A DNA stretch of 64,000 nucleotides, taken from the NCBI GenBank assembly GCA_026225945.1, contig JAMJFZ010000770.1, forward strand, positions 1,489,501-1,553,500. Reading direction: 5' to 3'. Origin of the DNA: Cricetomys ansorgei. Its lineage: Eukaryota > Chordata > Mammalia > Rodentia > Nesomyidae. The translations under genes were made by a program, and so were the position numbers. Of this stretch, positions 58,785-64,000 are shown piece after piece. Each line of letters starts with the position of its first letter. Position 1 is the stretch's first letter. The notes beneath the pieces were generated by a model. The model did no database searches. It was not told the origin of the DNA and worked only from the letters and a program-made list of their open reading frames with translations.

Positions 58785-61700
58785 CTATAAAACGGTTAAA
58801 TAACAATGAAAACACCCACATGCTATAGGTATCAAAATTTTATATATAAATAGAGTATCTATCTAAAAAACTTGATAAAGATTTATCAGTTGAAAATTAT
58901 AAATATTCACTGTGAATTGTCACATAGACACTTTAAGGTGTTTGTCACAAACACAGGACAGGAAATACAAAGGTCACATAAATAATAAAAAAATTACTTC
59001 AGGAAGAAAATTAAATAAGGAAGTTATGGTTATGGTTTAACGACCCCATCTCTGAAACTAACCTAAGAAAAATATCTGAATTAATGATTAAAAGCTTAAT
59101 ATGCAAAGGTGCTAATTGGATGGTTACTTATAATGATGAAATTCTGGAAATGACACCTAAACTTTTATAAGCAACTAATACAGTTATAGAGGACTCAGTG
59201 GTCAAATGCATATTGATGTTAAAGAGTTCCATGGTAGCTAGTAGACTCCAAGGTGTCCCACGGTGTTGCTATTAGCTGCAAATGATCATGTACTGTAGTC
59301 TCACACATTGAACATGGAACCAGAAGGTTACAGAAAAGAGGCAATAAAAAGCAATGTCGTTTCTACCCTACTCTCTCTTGGATCAGTGGCTCAGGTGGAA
59401 ACCAGGGGCCAAGTTGAGGGAAGCACCATGAAAAAATTTCATCTGCTGATGAACTGAGACTTCTTGCCTGCAGCCAACAAGAAACCTTCCAACAACTCCT
59501 GTGAAAGACCTGTTTTGGAGGTAGATACACAAACCATCTAGGTGATTGCAGCCCCAGACATCTTGACTGTAATGTAAGGAGACACTGCAACAGACCCAAG
59601 TAAATCTGTTCCAGTTCCCAACTGAGAGACACTATTCAAGATAATAAAGGTTTCTTTGTTATCTTTGTTAGCAGGTGGATAATTTGTTACATAATATTGA
59701 GAAGCAAATCATGAATTTTTATGATATCAAAAAATGTTTCCACTACAATAGTAAGAGTATATATGGTAAGCTATATAAGAAGAATGTATGTAAATACATG
59801 TAAATACAGTCCAGCAGTGTAGAAAAAGAAATTAAAGAGAAAACTTTCAGACCAGGTAATTTAGCCTGGCAATAATGTCTGTCTTTGTGTAAGGATGATG
59901 AATTTCCCCTTTTTAATGTTTTGAGATACTCCCCAAACCAAAAAAAAAAAAAAGACACATACTTCTTTGGAATAGGTAAACATGGGAAAGAAAGAAAGCA
60001 TACACTAGCATTTAAAATATTTTAATTTCTATTCCTTTTATGCTTGTAATTCCTTGAAGGTCCAAGGTTGGTTTCACTCCTAATTTGTTTTTCTTTCACT
60101 CCTAGTTGTTTTCACTCCTAATTTGCATTCTTCCTTTTCAATTTCCCTCTGAAGAAATGATTGCCATTTCTTAATATTTGATGATTGAACCAGATGGTAA
60201 GAAAGTTGAGGCAAGTGAGCTGTGCATTATTGTACCAGAGAGATTATTATGCAAAATTTAGTGGCTTGCTCTGTTTCAGGTTTAATGACTGGACAGCAAG
60301 GGGGAAGGTTGTAATAGGAGATGACTGGCTTGGGACCAGTGCCACTGTACTTCCTTATTGTAATCTCATTTTTGAGGAGCCTAGCAGAACTTGAAGACAG
60401 TTTGGAGTGGTCCAAACCAGAAGCTTTTCCTGATATTACCATGTCTCATCCACCCCTCTCATTTAGGTTAGGCTCGCTTGAGAGTTGTTTGTTCTAAACT
60501 GGATATTCCACAGTTCACTCCAAGCTTAGTTCCTTTCCCATGACCTTGGTGATGAAAAGCCATGTTTCAGAGGGATCAATATTTCCCTGTACCCTTATCC
60601 CAAGTTCTGAAGTATCCCCCTGAAGGGCTCCCAACGCAGTTATGGCAGTAGGTACTTGAACAGGTCTTGTTCCATATCCTGATTCTGCTGGGTTTCCTGT
60701 CCTTCCAGGAAAACTGTAAACACATATCCAAAAGGGAAAAAATGATCCTCAATGGTGGTGATGGTGGTAGTGGGGGGGGGTCTATTTCTTTCCTCTCATT
60801 TTCTTAAATGATTCCTTTAGAGAACATGTTTTTAACCTGCACATTCTTCTTAATGTTTTTGAACTGTGTACACATAAAACTACCTCAGAATCTACTCCTT
60901 TATTATCTAGAAAAGCTTTTCTTAAGGATCTGAGAGCTGTATCTTTAAAATTTATATAACCATCTAGGACCTCAGACTCCCATCTTGGTGGGAGGAAGGA
61001 AATTTACTTAAGAACCCTGTTCCAAGTTATAAAATGGGTTGTCCTGGAGATAGGCTACTCTATTTTCCCTACCTAGATATAGACAATTGGCCCCAGTCTT
61101 GAAAGTCACCAGGTGAACTTTAAATGAACTATATTTATAAAATAGCACTGTGGTGTTTTGGTACAGAGCGGGGCATTTATTTCTGCCTTTGCTATGCCTA
61201 CTAGGTCACCTGACTTTCCCACCATGGCTCTAGCTTAATTTTTCTTCAAGAATAAAACTGTTTTTGCTGCCATTTTTTTATGGAGAGGTTGGCAGCTTAG
61301 CAGATTTTACTTTTAATTATTTCTCTAGCATTGGACAAATGGAGGGCCATTGAAGGACAGTGAGATTATTCTATTAGATTAAATTTTGATAAACAGTCCA
61401 GTGGGTTCCATGGAAGCACCAGGCACAGTCTAGTTGGGACTCAGATGCAATATTGCTCTCACAGTGGAATTTACAATTAAATTCAGCAGGCATAGTACCT
61501 ACATAGGCAAGAGCACTGTGGTCCAGGTGAGACCTGGGTTCAGAGACAGGTGTTATTCCTTACTTTGGTGCAAAAACTAGTCCATGGGGGTTACTGTGCC
61601 AATATTTGTAAGATATTGTGGCTATAATAATAGTAGATCAACAAACTGCAGCTACCATTTCCTCCCATTTAACTCTCTACCAACAAATTAGATGGATGAT

Positions 61701-64000
61701 CTAGACTAAAAATACATAGATATGTGAAAACAAACCTCTTAGTCTTTTTTTATGAGTAAATTTGATGAGATAATAGTCATTCCATTTCTGTTGACAGCTG
61801 AACAATATAGTATTGTTCTATCAATGCAACTTAATTCTTGTGGTCTGCTATGTTAGAATACATGCTTCTTTTCTTCTGGAGTAGTCTTAAGTCAAACATA
61901 GGCAGTTCACCTGGCATCTAGTCCATTGTGAACTAGATAAGGCATTCTCCATCTCCCATGGGGACTACTAGTGGTGCTTGTTTGCAGAACTGGGAGATCT
62001 GGACTTTTGATCTGCCAAGGTGGCCACTACTTTAGCTCTGGAAGCCCCTGCTAAGTTTTGATTCCCAGTGATATCTTCTGTGTAATTTCTCAGAGTTGCT
62101 AAGGCAAAATGTATATACTTGGTGCATTCCAATTGAAAATTTATTCTATCACCATTCTAGATGCCAAAAGTCTAAAGACTAGCTGTCAGCAGGACTATAT
62201 GTCCTCTAGTGGCTTTAGGAAAGAATCCTTCCTTGCCTCTTGTAGCTTGTGATATCCCTAGGCAGTCACTGGCTTTTCTTAGAGCAGAGTATCAATCTCT
62301 AACTCTATCTTACAATGGCTTCTCTTCCTCTCTCTTTCTTATTCTCTTCAGTTTCTCATCAAAATATTTTTTTTACTGGATTTGAATTTTACCCAGATAA
62401 TCCAGGATAATTTTTATCCAACATTCTTAATTTAATTATATCTGCAAAGTCCCCCTTTCCAAAAAATTGAGGGATTTGGTTTTCATTTCTTTTTGTTCCA
62501 GACATATAATTCAAATACTTCAAACCAGCTCACAGAACATAAACTAGACAGTAGGAAGTTCAGTTTGACAGGAAGTGCTCACAGGCGCACTGACTCTCAA
62601 CTCTCATAATAGGTTAGAAGTTCTGCCATTCTCAGGGAACCAACGGAGATTTGTTCTTTGAGGGTGCTTCAGAGCTTGTCTCCATCTAAACCTCCTAGGC
62701 AGGATCTAACTCTGCCCTGCTGCCGATGGTCCTTGTGACCCTCAAGTTCAGGCAAAATGTGCAGCCAGGTAATGGCTATCCAGACATACTGTTGAATGCC
62801 AACACTGTTACTGCCCTCGGTCAAATCCATCTCTTTCCAAGGCAACACTCCTCTTCTTTCCTCCATCCCAGAGAACATCCCTTTTTTCCCCCCTGAAAAT
62901 AACTCAGGCTGCAGTCTATAGGAAAACTGGAACAGAAGTGGGCTGTGTGGCTGCAGAAGGCTTAAGACAGACATCAGAGATGAAAAACTATTCGCATATC
63001 ATAAATTTAGTGATGTACCAGATGAACATGTTGGTTTCTGAAGGCCCATTGGGTTGGATGGGTCAAGGGCATCTTAACATTGTGAGGCAATGATGAAGGC
63101 TCCAAGGACGCACTCAAAGGCAATGAGATACCAAGGTGACTTTGACAGGATAGGAAGTATGAGAAAGCCATTCCAGGAGCCTGAAGAGTGCATGGTTTAT
63201 TCCAGAGGAGTTGAGTGGGCAAGACCAGCTAGAGATCACCTTCCAAGGATACTGAGGAGGAATGAGCAGAATTTGACTGGGGCCTATAATACCACAAGTG
63301 CCACAATTCCACAAGTTCAGGGAATGTGGAGGGAGATTACAACAACCATGCATGGATGATAACAGTTTCATCTCTATTGAGATCTTTCTTTCAAAAGTTT
63401 GGGAATCTTGTTGTTAGTTGTTTTGTGTTTAATGCGTCTAATGCAGGTGCTTTAGACAGACAATATGAGTGCAGTTTGACAAAAATATTGGGTACAGAAT
63501 GTTCTCTTATCTTGTTTGAAAAATAAACATTATATTTCATATGTTCTTTTTAGAGACAAAGGTTATTTTCAGAACAGAAGAGCTGAGATAAATGGGGAAT
63601 TATGTACTTTCTCCTTGCAGACCTAAGGCTGATTTTACTGTGAATGAGGAGGCAAATTTCACCTTGCAAAAGCTTTGGGTTTCCTAGGGAAATGACAGAC
63701 AAGACTTGGCAGTAGGAAGCCCTAAACATAAAAGATTGAGCAAATTGTTGGGGGAAAATTGTTAGCAATAAAGTTAAAGACTGGTAAAAGAGAAATGAAA
63801 GTTTTCTTTAAGTTTTATCATGAAGCTTAATTTGATTCATCAAAAATCTTGGAACACTTAGGTGTCATTTCAATTAGCATAACACTCTGCTGGCAAAGGG
63901 AAAAACCAGTGAACGGCAGAAAGAAAATTGAGTGTCACATGGAGCCCAGGTTTCCTCTAAACTCAGTTTCATTTCCGATATGGGCTTGTGTCCATGGTGT
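58785..64000 (-). other. Nalcn: Nalcn intron, partial, before the domain II S6 exon
   Basis: 5.2 kb of intron. I looked for the exon of the domain II pore and outer S6 and did not find it. An ancient repeat fragment lies at 62190-62470. Apart from a short A13 run at 59940, the rest shows nothing I can support; its small ORFs have no recognisable product. Confidence 0.8.
62190..62470 (+). repeat. Ancient eutherian interspersed repeat, middle part
   Basis: aagaatccttccttgcctct, gtagcttgtgatatccctag, cccagataatccaggataat and ttatatctgcaaagtccccc follow the order of a repeat abundant in human and other eutherians. Confidence 0.5.

Noticed and set aside
62669..62974. 101-codon minus-strand ORF considered as the missing domain II pore exon
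   Set aside because: The peptide does not resemble the NALCN domain II pore or S6 and has no convincing splice sites.

Overview
The window is mammalian genomic DNA from a mouse-like (muroid) rodent. It has AT-rich introns, B1, B3 and B4/RSINE1-type SINEs, Lx-type L1 3' ends and many microsatellites. No compact microbial genes, operons or CRISPR-like arrays are visible. Three B1 copies share an extra A that I do not remember from the laboratory mouse consensus, so the species may be neither lab mouse nor rat. That last point rests on memory.

The only gene I can support is Nalcn, the sodium leak channel, on the minus strand and running across the whole window. Transcription enters at 64000 and leaves at 1. 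Twelve coding exons can be placed to the base, and all have GT donors and AG acceptors. In transcription order they are 58710-58784, 38101-38237, 36409-36550, 25408-25481, 7473-7574, 6992-7061, 5589-5680, 5378-5500, 2207-2263, 1603-1723, 1379-1510 and 352-519. Joined, they give 1293 nt (431 codons) in one uninterrupted frame. The protein segment runs from the end of domain II S6, through the whole cytoplasmic II-III linker, to domain III S1, S2, S3, S4 and the S4-S5 linker. The pore loops, the other domains, the promoter and the ends of the gene lie outside. The linker is where calmodulin and the UNC79/UNC80 subunits are known to dock, and domain III S4 carries the voltage-sensor charges (R, R, R, K at every third residue).

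Layout from left to right: 1-7574 is exon-dense (eight exons, including introns of 88 and 92 nt). 7575-25407 is a 17.8 kb intron with a candidate solo LTR near 8.9-9.2 kb and an unusual GC-richer block at about 16.6-19.5 kb, made of a 19-bp minisatellite of about 39 units followed by diverged tandem duplications. 25482-36408 is a 10.9 kb intron with B1 and L1 3' UTR remnants. Exons at 36.4 and 38.1 kb are followed by a 20.5 kb intron holding MIR, old L1, B3/B4 and microsatellites. The exon at 58.7 kb is followed by 5.2 kb of intron in which I see no further exon.

No second gene, functional RNA gene or complete transposon is visible. The least explained sequence is the 16.6-19.5 kb block.
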